Assembly (NCBI RefSeq): GCF_904849725.1 | Contig: NC_058520.1 | Location: 538,956,083 to 539,020,082 of the forward strand | Origin: Hordeum vulgare subsp. vulgare | Taxonomy: Eukaryota; Streptophyta; Magnoliopsida; Poales; Poaceae | Length of the DNA: 64,000 nucleotides | Direction: 5' to 3' | In this document: positions 10,590 to 22,410 of the stretch, one piece after another | How the letters are laid out: each line of letters starts with the position of its first letter | Numbering within the stretch: the stretch's first letter is position 1 | Notes under the pieces: model-generated | Databases searched by the model: none | What the model was told of the DNA's origin: nothing | The model's input: only the letters and a program-made list of their open reading frames with translations | Made by a program: the position numbers and the translations under genes

Positions 10590-10603
10590 AGTGGTATCAC
10601 ATC
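10590..10603 (+). promoter_or_regulatory. Copia primer-binding site
   Basis: agtggtatcacatc directly after the LTR resembles TGGTATCAGAGC, the usual Copia primer-binding site complementary to initiator tRNA-Met, with substitutions. Confidence 0.75.
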
Positions 10604-10642
10604 TTTGATCTCCATTGCATTGGTTGCACAACCTAGGAGAGT

Positions 10643-11580
10643 ATGACGTCTAGTGAGGGAAATTACCACCGTAGAGGTTCATATTTTGATGGTACAAACC
10701 TTTCCAGGTGGAAACATAAAACGAAAATGCATATTCTTGGTCATAGCCCCGACGTTTGGGATGTTGTTCATGTTGGCTTGCGATGTGAGTTCTTTGGAGA
10801 TGGAAAGGAACTGGACCATGAAGTTACCACGAAATAATTGAAGATGCTTCAGTACAGTGCTGAAGCATGTGATATTCTATTGAACTGTCTTTGCCCCCGA
10901 AGAATTCAACAAGATAAGTCGTGTTGAGAATGCCAAGAAAATTTGGGATACTTTGGTTGATATGCACGAAGGAACCGAATCCGTCAGGGAATCTAAGTTG
11001 GACGTGCTCCAGAGTAAATTTGACAAATTCAAGATGAAGGATGGTGAATGATTCGCGGAAATGTACTCTAGGCTTGCTCTCATCACAAATGTGATTGTCG
11101 GCTTAGCAAGTGAAGAGATGACCGAAAAATTCATCATCAAGAAGATACTTAGAGCCCTGGATGGAAAGTACGACACTATGTGCACATTAATCCAAATCCT
11201 GCCAAACTAAAAAGACCACAAGCCCAGAGAAGTCATTGGTAGAATTATTGCTCATAAAATGTCACTTAAGGTCAAAGAAGAGCTTGACAACAAGCCAAGC
11301 GGTGCTTACAAAGCCAGAAGTGATAGTCCGGCAACTTCAAGTGACAAACTTGTTACCAATCAAGAGATAAGCCTCATGGTCAAGAAGTTCAACTAGTTAT
11401 ACAAGAATATAGGAAAGGAAAGAAGCTCCAACTCAAGATATGAAGAGAAGCATTCTTCCAGTCATGGTTGTAATCGCTACGATTGTGGAAGGCTCGCACA
11501 CTTCTCAAATGAGAGCATGGATCCTTCCAAAAGGAGAGATGAGTCACCAAGTAGAAGAAGGTCAAGAAATGAGTGACCTT
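10643..11580 (+). pseudogene. Copia gag, broken
   Basis: It opens MTSSEGNYHRRGSYFDGTNL and continues with SRWKHKTKMHILGH, the N-terminal signature of the Copia gag (UBN2/DUF4219 type). The remainder is readable through several in-frame stops (near 10836, 11048, 11207 and 11395): VENAKKIWDTLVDMHEG, SKLDVLQSKFDKFKMKDGE, FIIKKILRALDGKYDTM. The zinc knuckle near 11474-11514 reads RYDCGRLAHFSNES, so two of the four zinc ligands appear replaced (Cys to Arg and Cys to Ser). The live protein would form the particle and bind RNA. This copy cannot make it. Confidence 0.8.
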
Positions 11581-11704
11581 GAATAGAGAGAAGGAGTGGA
11601 GAAGATATATATATATGAATGAAAACCCTCCTACAGAAGCAAGTACTCGGAGAACAAGAACAAGTACACCAAGAGATACACAAGAATAAGACATCAAGAT
11701 CAAG

Positions 11705-12770
11705 TTGGTGAATGAGTTTTTGCCTTTGACTCTCACAACCAATCCGAGAGAAGTATCCTCCAATTCATATGATTTATTTGTTTCACCAAATGAATGGATT
11801 GGAAGTTTCTTCACGGCTAAAAGCCCCAAGGTATCACACCTCGAATACATTGACTTTACTAGTGATGAGGATGATTCGCTAGGAGATGATGATTTAGTAT
11901 TTGATAAAACTAGTGATGTTAGTCAAAGTGAACTTGCTAAAAATCATGATAGTCAAGATCAATCATTTGATGATGCTAAGAAGGAGATCGAGCACCTAAC
12001 TAAAGAACTAATACTCTTAAGTTAGCTCATGAATCTATTCAAGAAGATGATAGAGAGCTCCTAAGAACCCATGAGAAGCTACACTTTGAGAAGCTAAATT
12101 TAGAGCAAGAGCATGATTTTCTTACAGCTATCAATGACGATCTTTGAAAGAAGAGTTCTTCTTATCTAAGCAAACTAGTAACAAAGGCAAAAAAGTTCTT
12201 CATCTAGTAGCAGCAATAACAATACTAATTCCAAATATATTGCTTCTAGTAGCTCTATTGATTCCCGCAATGATTCTCTTAGCCAAGTAACACTTGAGCA
12301 AGAGAATGATTTATTAAAAGGAATTATCAAGAAAGGTGTCTAAAAAAGTCTTGTTGGCAGCAAACAATTTGAGGAGATTGTACGCAAGCAAGGATGGCAC
12401 CGGAAGAACCAAGGTATTGGTATTGAATGAAGATTCAATGCCAATGGATTTGAATGGGACGAAGATCAATATCCCAAGATGAAGTTTGTTCCTTAAAAGG
12501 ATATGTATGATCCTACTCTCTCTAAGGGAACACAAGATCGAGATGATCTTCCACCATAAGATCACAAGCACAAGGACAGGCCTCAAGAGGAAATTGACTC
12601 ATTTGAGGACTTACCTCAAGCCGTGGTCAAGTGGGTTCCCAAGGCCACTACTAGCTCGACTTCATCAAGTGCTACGTCAACTCAAAAGATACCCATCAAG
12701 TTGATGTGGGTCCCAAAAACAAGAACTAAAGAGTTCTTGAGGGGTGACTCCGCCAACAAACATCACTCAT
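11705..12770 (+). pseudogene. Copia gag extension with coiled coil, broken
   Basis: A 106-residue open stretch begins at 11705 and carries the acidic run TSDEDDSLGDDDLVF and KKEIEHLTKELI. After a stop near 12022 the reading goes on in pieces with more heptad-like helices and a lysine/serine-rich end near 12650-12770. Such a long helical extension behind the zinc knuckle fits SIRE-type Copia elements. No integrase follows. Confidence 0.6.
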
Positions 12771-13746
12771 ATTAATTTTTGGAAATACCATGTGCAAACA
12801 ACTCCAACTTTATGCACTAGTTCAAGGAGTCACAAAACCCCTAATTAGTAAGTAATGGACAAGGTACTCAATGCATCAATGGACATCATTATATGAACAC
12901 TTCACTTCATATCCATATATATCCTTGTTATTGTTCCTTGTGTGGGACTAACCCTTGTAGGTGTGAAGAGTAATGAAACAACAAGGATTGCTCTGAATTC
13001 TATATATAATCTTCATCAACAATGAGCATCCACTACTACAACATCTACATGAAGTATTGAACGACAAAACCCAAGGTTAGTTCGTCCCTCTTAGGGTGGA
13101 TATCACATCTAGGGGGAGATTTGCTCTAAGGCCTCAGCAAAAACATCTCTAAATGATGTGGACACATTAATGTATTATGTCAAAGTGGCAACCCTATTTG
13201 TGCTTAAATGATGAGTATGACCTATGATTAAGTGTTCTCACTTGGCTCCTAAGTCAATATACGCATATAAAGATGACTTTGTCATCGTCAATTGCTTAAT
13301 AGATACTAGAGTGGTTTGCACGTTTAACATATTATATTTGACATCTTATTGTGTGTGCATGTTGGTATGCATATTTCTTCATTCAAGGACATCCAATTGT
13401 AGTTTGTTGGGTCTTATTTTTTCTAGCCAATTGGACGTACAAGAATTCCTAGGTAACATATCTATCTATATATTCTATCTAGTCTCAAATTATATTCATG
13501 CTTCATCACAAAATTTGAAGAAGCACTTTTCGGACCCTCCGGTTGAGGAGCACTCGGAGCCACCGATTCAACAAGGGTTGACTTCCAATACTTCCCAAGT
13601 GTTTCTCGGTGCAACCAATCTCTACATATCCGGACCCATCGAAAGCATTTTAGGCTTATTAGGTTTTCTATCTCGGTCTAGCGGGACGAAAAATCTCGGC
13701 ATCACCGAGTTCCTGTGTGAACTGACAGTTAAGAACTTTGGTACCA

Positions 13747-13789
<43 letters not shown>

Positions 13790-14550
13790 GTGATGGCTTT
13801 GAAAATTTTCTTCAAAGGTCATACTGTCGCACCCTATTATTGTCGCCACCCTGTCCACGAACGCTCATTGTTGTCCCGAGCACGCCCTCGCCGCCACAAT
13901 TCGTCACCGTCAACAGGATTCTCATGTGTTGTTTCCACCGTAGATAGGCTCCACCAAATTAGGATAAAGCATCGATCCCTCTTGTGTTCAACATTTCATT
14001 CATGCGCAATAGGTTGTGCCAATCTTCTTGCCACCGTATGCAATGATCTATCCTCTCAAAAATTCCATTAGAATATTTTGAGCAAAACAATTAGGGTTAG
14101 GTTTCCGCAATAAGTGAACTCGGACCCTCTAAGTGGAAACACTTCGGAGTCACCGATGTGGTTTCGGTGATAGCACAAAGGATCCTTTGACGAAAGCAAT
14201 AATTTTCTAACGGTGTCACCGAAGACCGAAACGCATGTCGGTCAAACTGAAAAGAGGCTACCAAGTTTCTATTGTTGCCTCAGAATTTACGAAATTTGAA
14301 ACTCGGTTGTACCGACTTGCATATTGTGGGAACCTGAAACTAAGATTGAGTTCAAAACTTTGAAAACCTATCTAAATTTTGTGATGCTCATTTATTCACT
14401 CTTGTAATCCCGATTCATAGGGTCAGTGGTAAGCATGTGAGGATCATATGACAATTAGAACAGGTTTCGAGAACCAAGTTCTCACTTGGATGCATGCAGT
14501 AGTCCTGAGTAGAGTTCTGAAGACCCGGACATCCCTAGACAACTACCAGG
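12771..14550. other. Copia interior without pol; 3' non-coding sequence
   Basis: Where integrase, RT and RNase H should stand, no frame has any of their motifs. A ctagggggaga tract at about 13110-13120 resembles a degenerate polypurine stretch found after pol in this lineage, so pol was probably deleted between about 12770 and 13100. From 13520 on, words of the type cggaccc, actcgga and accga recur. I see no further feature apart from the microsatellite. Confidence 0.55.
13750..13789. repeat. (TA)n(CA)n microsatellite
   Basis: A run of about 15 TA units is followed by about five CA units. It lies inside the Copia element and gives rise to false frames on both strands. Confidence 0.95.
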
Positions 14551-15530
14551 GAATCACAAGAACTCATATGAAGAAGATAAGGATTTCGTGCGTGATGAGG
14601 TAACCTCCAAGAAGCAGCCAAAGAGAAAGGAAAGAGATGTCACTAGAAAGTTGCTAGAGTAAGTTGCTGCTAAAAGGGGTCTCTCTCTTTCTCTAGAGAA
14701 CCCTTGAGGATCGAAGAGGACCAAGTCTTTGGCTGAGAAGCCAGGGAAGAAGAGGCCAAGGAAGATAATAGTCCATGTGGTGGACATACCTACATCCATG
14801 TATGTTGATCCACATGAAGAAAAGGAATAGGAAGAACTTGCTACTGGTCCTCAAGCCAAGCAGAGGAAATTGATGGCTAATGCTATGCCAAGAAAGCCTG
14901 CTGCTGCTACCAAGGACAAGCCAGCTGCACCCAAACCCAAGAGGATTAGTAGAGACATTCTTGATGCAGATAAGGACAAGGCCCTAGTGCCACATAGGAA
15001 CGATGATGATGATGATGATAATGATGATGTTGTTGTTGTTTGAAAAAGCTCAGACCCATTCTTCTAGAGCACAGTGATACAAATCCTATTGCTGAGAACA
15101 TGAAGGAGAGAAAGATCGAGGACTGAGGAGACAAAAAGCAGTGGATCCCTACTCTATCAGGAAGAAGACAGTAGTGGATTATCATTTTCACACCAAGGAG
15201 CAACAAGACTTCTATGAGACAGTGCTCCAAGAAAAAAACCCTACACTCAGTGAAATGAGTTAAGTTTACTATAAATTCATCAAGACAAATGAAGGCTATT
15301 TGCCCCCATGTACATGAGAGCTTCAAGTTGATGGGCATTGATAAGTTCATTGTGACTGAGATGACTGTCCGGAATGATGAGCTTATCATGCAGTTCCACT
15401 CCACCAGCACAATGAACATCCATAGAAGCATTCGTTGAAGCTTTTGTTTTGACTTCTATGACGACCATCACAGCGGCTACTTCATCTCCTCGTGAAGGAC
15501 ATCCAGTCCAGAGCGACGTTTAGCTCTATG
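14550..15530 (+). pseudogene. Copia 3' accessory ORF, broken
   Basis: Plus-strand frames read KDFVRDEVTSKKQPKRKERD, SLAEKPGKKRPRKIIVHVV, AAATKDKPAAPKPKRIS and an aspartate run coded by GATGAT repeats (15001-15036). Later pieces include MGIDKFIVTEMTVRNDEL near 15331. Stops and frame changes separate them. The N-terminal half is basic and low in complexity; no domain is recognised. An ORF near the 3' end, outside gag-pol, fits an accessory ORF of this Copia lineage, but its function is unknown to me. Confidence 0.45.
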
Positions 15531-16000
15531 CAATTCAAGCTTTTTGATAACTTGTTGCCAAAGCGGGAGAATGTGTATTGATAATAGGGCTTCGAGAGAG
15601 AGAGACTTTGTATTTTTGGTTGCTTCTCTTGATCTTCGAGACATTTGGCTTATTCTTTAGCTCGTATAGTGACTTAAACTAGGTCATGTTTGATCATACA
15701 CTTTTATGGTTGATGCTACTACTTCCTATCATTTTGATATATCTTATGATCATTCACTTGTATGCTTGGCGTTGTGTGCATTGTATCTCATTCAAATCCT
15801 TGTATGCGCTCCACCAAGATGTATGTGACACGGAAGATTGACCAATGATCCTAATCGATTGTGCATATGCATTCAAATGCAAATTCAAAATAATGCACAA
15901 ATTTAGGGGGATCCCTTACTTATCACATAGTTATCAAAGCGATGATAGTATACTTTAATTATATCTTTTGTCGAACCTTTGATCTATATGTTGTCGTCAA

Positions 16001-16019
16001 TTGCCAAAAAGGGTCAGAT
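16001..16019 (+). promoter_or_regulatory. Copia polypurine tract, degenerate
   Basis: ttgccaaaaagggtcagat directly precedes the 3' LTR at 16020. It resembles the usual gccaaaaagggggagat form with changes in the G run. Confidence 0.65.
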
Positions 16020-17503
16020 TGAAAGCACAACTTCTCCCTCAGTGGGTTTGGTAATTAACAACAACATATAGTTCATTGAACTAATGAGCCTATCAAGCAT
16101 ATTTCAGGAAAAGTTCAATGAATGGATTGGCTAGAAATTGCGAGGAGGACCCACATGATGCAAGGAACACCTATGGGAAAGAGCTTCAAGACTCGACATT
16201 TTACTTTATTTGAAAAAATCACTATTGAGTCCATAGGAAAGCGAGTATGAGTAAAAGGGGATGAGGTATAGATAATGATCTGGTTACTCAAGTGCTTAGA
16301 GAACCAAACTCTCACAAAAACATTCTATCCAAAACCCAAAATGCCAAAGTCGGTGCCACCAACAATTCCATATCGGCCCCACTGAGTTTTTCTCACGTAG
16401 AACCCAAGCCAAACCCTAGCACCTCGGTACCACCAAGATTTGCTTCGATACAGCCAAAAAATAGTTGCCAACTTGCTAGTATCTAATTGTTAAAATTTGG
16501 AATTTCCGAGTTTTACTTTTTGATGTCACCAAGGCACACGAACTACCTAGGCTAACCGAATCGGTCTCGCCGAGTTGTTCTCCTTCGATCTCACTGAGAA
16601 CCGAAAAATTAGGACATTTTGCACTAGTCAATAGAACCAAATTTTTACTTCGGTCTCGCTGAGTTGGGCAGTAATGTTGTAATAGTTGGATTTTTGGAGA
16701 TGGCTATAAATACCAGCCACCCCCTCTCTTTCAAAGTGAGAGACCTAAGAACATTTTCATAACTCCACCATTCATTTTCTAAGGGATAACAACCTACTCA
16801 TGTGTTGAGATCAAGATGTTCTATTCCAACCATATGAATATTTATACTAGCCTCTCCAAGTTGCTTTGCACCCAATCATCCTTTTCTACTAAGCCAAATT
16901 CTATGGGAGAGTGATTGAGTGTTGATGATACTATCTTTTGAAGCACAAGAGCAAGGAGTTCATCATCATACCCCATATATTACGTTTTGGAGAGTGATGT
17001 CTCCTAGATTGGTTAGGTGTCGCATGGGAGCATCCAAATCGTGTGGAGTTGAACCAAGAAGTTTGTAAGGGCAAGGAGATCACCTACTTCGTGAAGATCT
17101 ACCCCGAATGAGGCTGGTGCTTCGCGGACGTAAGCTGTAATGGCATATACATCTTTGTTTGTTCATGGACCCTTCATGGGTGGAGCCCTCCGAGGACTAG
17201 CACAACCATTACACTCTATGGGGTGCAGTATCCATCCATATACATGTATGATAGCACCATCTACCGGAACCATGCCAAAAATCTCCGTGGCTTCAATGTG
17301 TTAGATCTTCCTTACCCTCATTTACTTACACTCGTAATGTCATTACTTCCCACCGCTATACTTGTAAACTTGCATCTGTAGGGTGTGCTAGACTTGGTAA
17401 AAATTGCTAAAACTTTCCAATCGATAAAATTGGAAAAATGTTAAGTTTTAATTTGGTCAAGTAGTTTAATCACTCCCCACCTAGACATACTTTTGATCCT
17501 ACA
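16020..17503 (+). repeat. 3' LTR of the Copia element
   Basis: 1484 bp, TGAAAGCACAAC to GATCCTACA. It aligns over its length with 9092-10589, with many substitutions and small indels. TATA box at 16705-16712. Confidence 0.88.
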
Positions 17504-18440
17504 CGACCGAGGGTGGTGCCCGCTACACGCTTGACTAAAACGCCTCCTTGCCGCATTATAACACCTCCATTAAATATGCACATGTGTTCAGAAACCTACT
17601 CCGGCCACATGTACGAATGTGAGCCGGCCGTTATTAAACTACATTGGGCAAGCTCCTGGCGCCCGCTCGCTATTTAAAGGAGGCCAAACGGCAAGCAAGA
17701 ATCACACCACTCTTCCGCGCCCCATCTCCTCATTCCACCATTTTCTCCATCCTTTTGATGGTATCCAACTAGAAAAGAAGAGCAGTTCTCTGGCATAAAA
17801 GCCGGTTAGGTGGCGTGCCGAGCCCGCCGGGTGTGAGACATGCAACTCGCGGCTCCTCCTGAATCCTCCTCTCTCGCTCACGCACGTTCCTGCCTGGCGC
17901 CAGCTATCTGCATTTATGCCGCTGTGGAGCGGCTGCTCCACACTGAAGTCAACCCTAAGTGAATGTGACATCTCGCTCGCTCCGTCAATGAAGAAGCATG
18001 CCAACTGAGGGTGGCGCCCGTTGCACGCTTGATTGAACACGCCTCCTTGCCGCATTCAAATGCTTCCATTAAACCCATGCGTGTGTTCAGAAACCTACTC
18101 CGACCACATGTTCGATCACTTGCAGCTGGTATTAAACACAATGTTGGGTAAGCTCCTCGCGATCGCTCGCTATTTAAAGGAGGTAAAACGGCGGGCAAGA
18201 ATAGCACCACTCTTCTGCTCCCCATCTCCTCCTTCCACCATTTTCTCCATCCTTTTGATGGCATCCTACGAGAAGGAAGAACGATTCTTCGGCATAAAAC
18301 TCAGTTGGGTGGCTCACCAAGCCCGTCGGATATGAGCCAAGAAACTCGCGACTTCACCTCCCTCGCCTAGCCCGACAGAAAAAGTTGCCGCTCTACGCTG
18401 GCGCGTGCTTCACCAACTCACCGCTCCAAGCCAACTCTTG
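17504..18440 (+). repeat. 498-bp tandem repeat carrying a TATA box and start codon
   Basis: The landmark gagggtgg(t/c)gcccg occurs at 17509 and 18007, a period of 498. Shared blocks include ttcagaaacctactccg, ctcgctatttaaaggagg, caccactctt and ccaccattttctccatccttttgatgg. Each unit thus has a TATA-like TATTTAAA followed by an ATG about 95 bases later. In the second unit the ATG at 18258 opens a 25-codon frame (MASYEKEERFFGIKLSWV...); in the first the frame closes at once. A third, partial unit ends at 9090, left of the Copia insertion. Perhaps a promoter and gene 5' end amplified from a host gene or DNA transposon; the source is not recognised. Confidence 0.7.
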
Positions 18441-18639
18441 GAGGAGTTACGGGTTGCTCCACACACACACAAAGGAGCATGACGCAACGGGGCATCGTGA
18501 CTGCCATGGACGAGGCGAGACGTTGTGCCATGTGCCGTCAACATTGGCGGATGCGCTCGGTCGATGGGGAAAGAAATCGGGCACGCAAAGATCGACAAAA
18601 CGGTGGATGTTCGATGTTGCTGATCCATTGGTTTTTCCT

Positions 18640-20179
18640 TTCAAGTGTAAAGGGTGATATAGCACAGCGACGGCAAGAATTCCCTTAGTTTGGAACCAAG
18701 GTATCGAGCCAGTAGGAAGATCCACAAGACCATGTAAGCAGTACCTGCACATAAACAACAAATCCTCGCAACAAAACGCATGTAGTGGTTGTTAATCCCT
18801 CGTGGGTAAGATAAAATGGTAAAATAGATAGATTGATAGATGCAAATAAAGTAACGGCAAATAAAATGCAGAAAGGTGTTTTAGGGTTTTTGATAATATA
18901 GATCCAAAAATAAAAGAGAAAATAAATTGGAAACGTGAATAGAAAAATAGATAGATGATGAGAATTAGACCAGGGCGGCGTAGGTTTCACTAGTGGCTTC
19001 TCCCAAGAAAATAGCATACGGTGGGTAAACAAATTACTATTGGAAAATTAATAGAAGAACGAATAATTATGACGATATCCAAGACAATGATCATGTATAT
19101 AGGCATCACGTCCAAGACAAGTAGACTGACTCCTGTCTGCATCTACTACTATTACTCCACACATCGACCGCTATCCAGCATGCATCTAGTGTATTAAGTT
19201 CATGAAAAAATGGAGTGACGCTTTAAGAATGATGACATGATGTAGACAAGATCTATTCATGTAGGAATAGACCCCATCGTTTTATCCTTAATAGCAACGA
19301 TACATGCGTGTCATGTCTCCTTCTGTCACTGAGATTGAACACCGCAAGATCGAATCCATCACAAAGCACCTCTTTCCATTGCAAGATGAAAAGATCAAGT
19401 TGCCCAAACAAAACCCAAATATGGAAGAAGAAATACGAGACAATAATAATCAAGTATGGATATAATTTCATAGATCTGATCATAAACTCATATTTCATCG
19501 GATCCCAACAAACACACCACGAGAGAAAGAGTTACATCAAATAGATTTTCAAGAGTCCATTGTATTGAGAAGCAAAATGAGATACAAAGCCATCTAGCTA
19601 TTACCTACGGACCCGTAGGTCTGATATGAACTACTCACGCATCATCGGAGGAGCACTAATGAGGATGATAAACCCCTCCGTGATCGGGTTCCCCTCCGAC
19701 AAGGTGCCGGAAAGGGATCTAGATTGGACCTCGTGGCTTCTGGAACTTGCGACGGCTGAAACGATTTTTCGCCGACTCCTCTAGGGTTTCTGGAATATCT
19801 GGGTATTTATGGAGTCAAGAGACGGTGGAGGAGGTGCCCGAGGCCCCCACTACCCACCAGGGCGCGCGAGGGGCCCAAGGCGTGCCCTGGTGCCTAGTGG
19901 GCCACCCTGGCCTCCCCTGGTGAGCTTCCTTGGTTCTCACTTTTCCTTCTGGTTCAAACAAATCTCCCAAAAGTTTTGTAGCATTTGGACTTCATCTGAT
20001 ATTGATTTTCTGTGACGGAAAAAAACAAGTAAAAAATAGCAATTGGCACCGGGCACTATGTCAATAGGTTAGTTCCAAAAATTATATAAAGTTGCTATAA
20101 AATAATTGTAAAACATTCAAGAATGATAATATAACAACATGGAACAATCAAAAATTATAGATACGTTGAAGATGTATCA
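18640..20179 (-). mobile_element. Solo Gypsy LTR (-)
   Basis: On the minus strand it starts TGATACATCTTCAACGTATC at 20179 and runs to about 18640, where it still matches the LTR end of element A (atcaccctttacacttgaaagg). No internal sequence is attached on either side, so it is a solo LTR left by LTR-LTR recombination. U3 hairpin arms CCAGGGC (19857-19863) and GCCCTGG (19884-19890) and an AT-rich TATA-like site near 19803 are present. The left end and the target duplication could not be fixed. The stretch 18441-18639 is unclassified. Confidence 0.75.
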
Positions 20180-22019
20180 TTGGGTAGCACGTCCACATCC
20201 GCTGCCAACATTGAGGGAAAGTAAAACATGGGAGACATGTGTCGCTTTGGTCCGAGGAAGGCTACTGTCGACGCGTCGCCGGCGTGCGCAGCCGGTGACT
20301 TGCTCGGCTCAACGCAAAGCATCGTGGAACCACACATCGGCTTCATGGAAACAAAGTAGGCACGCTTCCTCTTCAGGTGAAGCACCCCCTTTCCCACTTC
20401 AATGAGCGGCGCAGCTGGACATAGGGAAGATACAAGGGAAGAATATGTCTCTGGGGCCCTCGCGGTTTGATGAGAGGGCTGCCGGACATGGAAAAGACAA
20501 AGGGATCAACTGTGGCTGACCGTAGACTAGTATATTGTATCTATGTCATAGGAGTGGGGTTTTACGCGGCCAGACGTGCACATAATTTTATGTTTTTTAG
20601 TTAAAATATATTTAAAATGTAAATATTTTCGTTCGGTTTATATGAAACCCATTTTGTATGCAAGAATTTCGTTTGGTTAATTTAGTTAGTTGTTGATTGG
20701 TTGGCGGTGTATCCATGGAAAAATGCCAAAGAAAATTTATAAGTCATCGTTGAAGATGACGTAATTAGCATACTAGCCGCACAGAGAGCTTCCATAGAAA
20801 TCTCTGCCAGCTTATAAAAAGGGTGCACTTGCGTGCTGCACAAATTGAAGATGGAGGAAGAAAAAACTTTTTGGATGAAAGAACTGTACGTAATGTACGT
20901 ACTTAGTCCTAGAGCTGCATTGACCAGGGCAGATCGAATACACAAGCCGGCCCAAGGAGCGCACTGATCACCGCGCTGCGCTGCCCGTGCGTGCAATATT
21001 CTGCAGGGTCAACGGCTGAGCCTCGCGACGGGTCCGGCGGCCATGGATCGCGTGAGAGGCTCGTCGGTCGATATACTCGGCTACATGCACGCCCGCCCCT
21101 CGTTGCGTCGTCTCTGTCCAAGACACAGCATGGATGCAATGATCAACCTTGGGATCAGGCCACCGAATTCAGGGGGCCTCCGGCCGCCGGACCGATGCGC
21201 GCACCCCGCGCACATGGTCCCTCGATGCTCGCACCGTAGGCTGGCCCATGATCCGAGGAGCGCGATCGATGATGCTTCGATCCGGTGCTCATCGTCACGT
21301 ACCGGCCGGTGCTGCAAGTCAGAAGAATTCCGCTCGAACGCCGCACACAAATCGCTGCGTTCGTCCTCCGTGCGTGCGTGCAAGCCTGTCGTTAGTTACG
21401 TGGGTTAGTTTAGGTTAATCACGATTCCCGTGGGGGCTCGCTGCTCGCATCTGAACTTCTGAATTAGAATTTGGGTGTAAGCTTGCACCTTCCAGTCAAA
21501 TACTATTTTTGTGTGAGATTGCAACTTCCGGTGAAAGGAATTGTGCAAAGTTATTATCATCTGTCGCAGCAGTTTATCAAGTTTTCAGTGCAGTAAAGGT
21601 CACAGCATGCATAAGCTTGTTTATGTTCATCCCAGTGCCTTGGACAAATTTCTCGTCAGACAAAATATGCATGATATATGGTGGTCGACGAACTAAGAAT
21701 GAGTTTTGAGTTGATGCCTCTTGTTACTAGGAGTGTTTACTAGTTTAGTTCATATTGCACCTGCAGTCAACCCTGCCCTTTTCAACTCCGAGAATGAGTA
21801 TGAATTGATACCTCGGCAAGAGTAGCCACGGGCACGATCGATGCACGCCTTCCAAAATGGCATCGATCGAGACGCAGCCATTGCTGGTCCACACGTATAC
21901 ACGGAGCCTTATCCTTTCGCAGCACGGCAAACTGTAATGACACCATACACCTCTCATTGCGAATACATTATAGTAGTATGCATCTTGAAAAGTTGACTAA
22001 ACCCATGAATCCATGATCA
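20180..22019. other. Low-repeat region with GC-rich islands
   Basis: No retrotransposon signature is visible. GC-rich blocks lie at about 20200-20460 and 20920-21400. A TATA-like TATAAAAA stands at 20813-20820, and an ATG at 21043 opens a 121-aa frame rich in Arg, Ser and His with no motif I recognise. A competing frame covers the opposite strand, so coding is doubtful. This and 22411-23662 are the best places to look for a host gene fragment or non-coding transcript. Confidence 0.3.
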
Positions 22020-22022
22020 TAA

Positions 22023-22407
22023 GAGCAACTCCAACTGACCCATTTCGTCCGCTACGATCTTTTTGCATCACCGCACACAAAAGTAAAGGCCTAATACGTC
22101 GATCCATTTCTAAAACGCATTCGTTATTCATTCATGATGACTCATTTCGGGTTTAAATTTAAAGTTAAAATGCGTCGGTGCGGATGATGCGGGCCTTCTC
22201 ATGTCCACGCCCGTCAACATGTGACACCCGGTCAAAACCATCATCGTCTTATTAATGACGACCATCTACCACGGATCCACGCGTCACCCATCCCCGGACG
22301 TCTTTTTTTAATTCGAACGTGAAAGGGGGAGGGGGTCATCCTCTTCCAGAATTTCAGAATACAAAACAAATCACTCGTCCGTTTTTATCGCGCAATTGGA
22401 GTTGCTC
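22023..22407. mobile_element. Tourist-like MITE
   Basis: Perfect terminal inverted repeats GAGCAACTCCAA (22023-22034) and TTGGAGTTGCTC (22396-22407) are flanked by TAA on both sides (22020-22022 and 22408-22410). A 3-bp TAA duplication fits PIF/Harbinger-type (Tourist) elements. Length 385 bp, no coding capacity. Confidence 0.8.
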
Positions 22408-22410
22408 TAA

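Larger units (their letters stand above)
9092..17503 (+). mobile_element. Copia LTR retrotransposon without pol (SIRE/Maximus-like)
   Basis: It is bounded by two LTRs starting TGAAAGC and ending GATCCTACA. The flanks are cgacg (9087-9091) and cgacc (17504-17508), a 5-bp target duplication with one mismatch. After the left LTR comes TGGTATCAC, the Copia-type primer site resembling initiator-Met tRNA, and before the right LTR an A/G-rich tract. The interior has a decayed gag, a coiled-coil-rich gag extension and a decayed 3' ORF. Integrase and RT are not visible. The LTRs differ at many positions by eye, so the insertion is old. The lineage call is inference from LTR ends and gag type. Confidence 0.85.

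Noticed and set aside
10590..10603. tRNA-like sequence
   Set aside because: It is a primer-binding site complementary to a tRNA end, not a tRNA gene; no cloverleaf.
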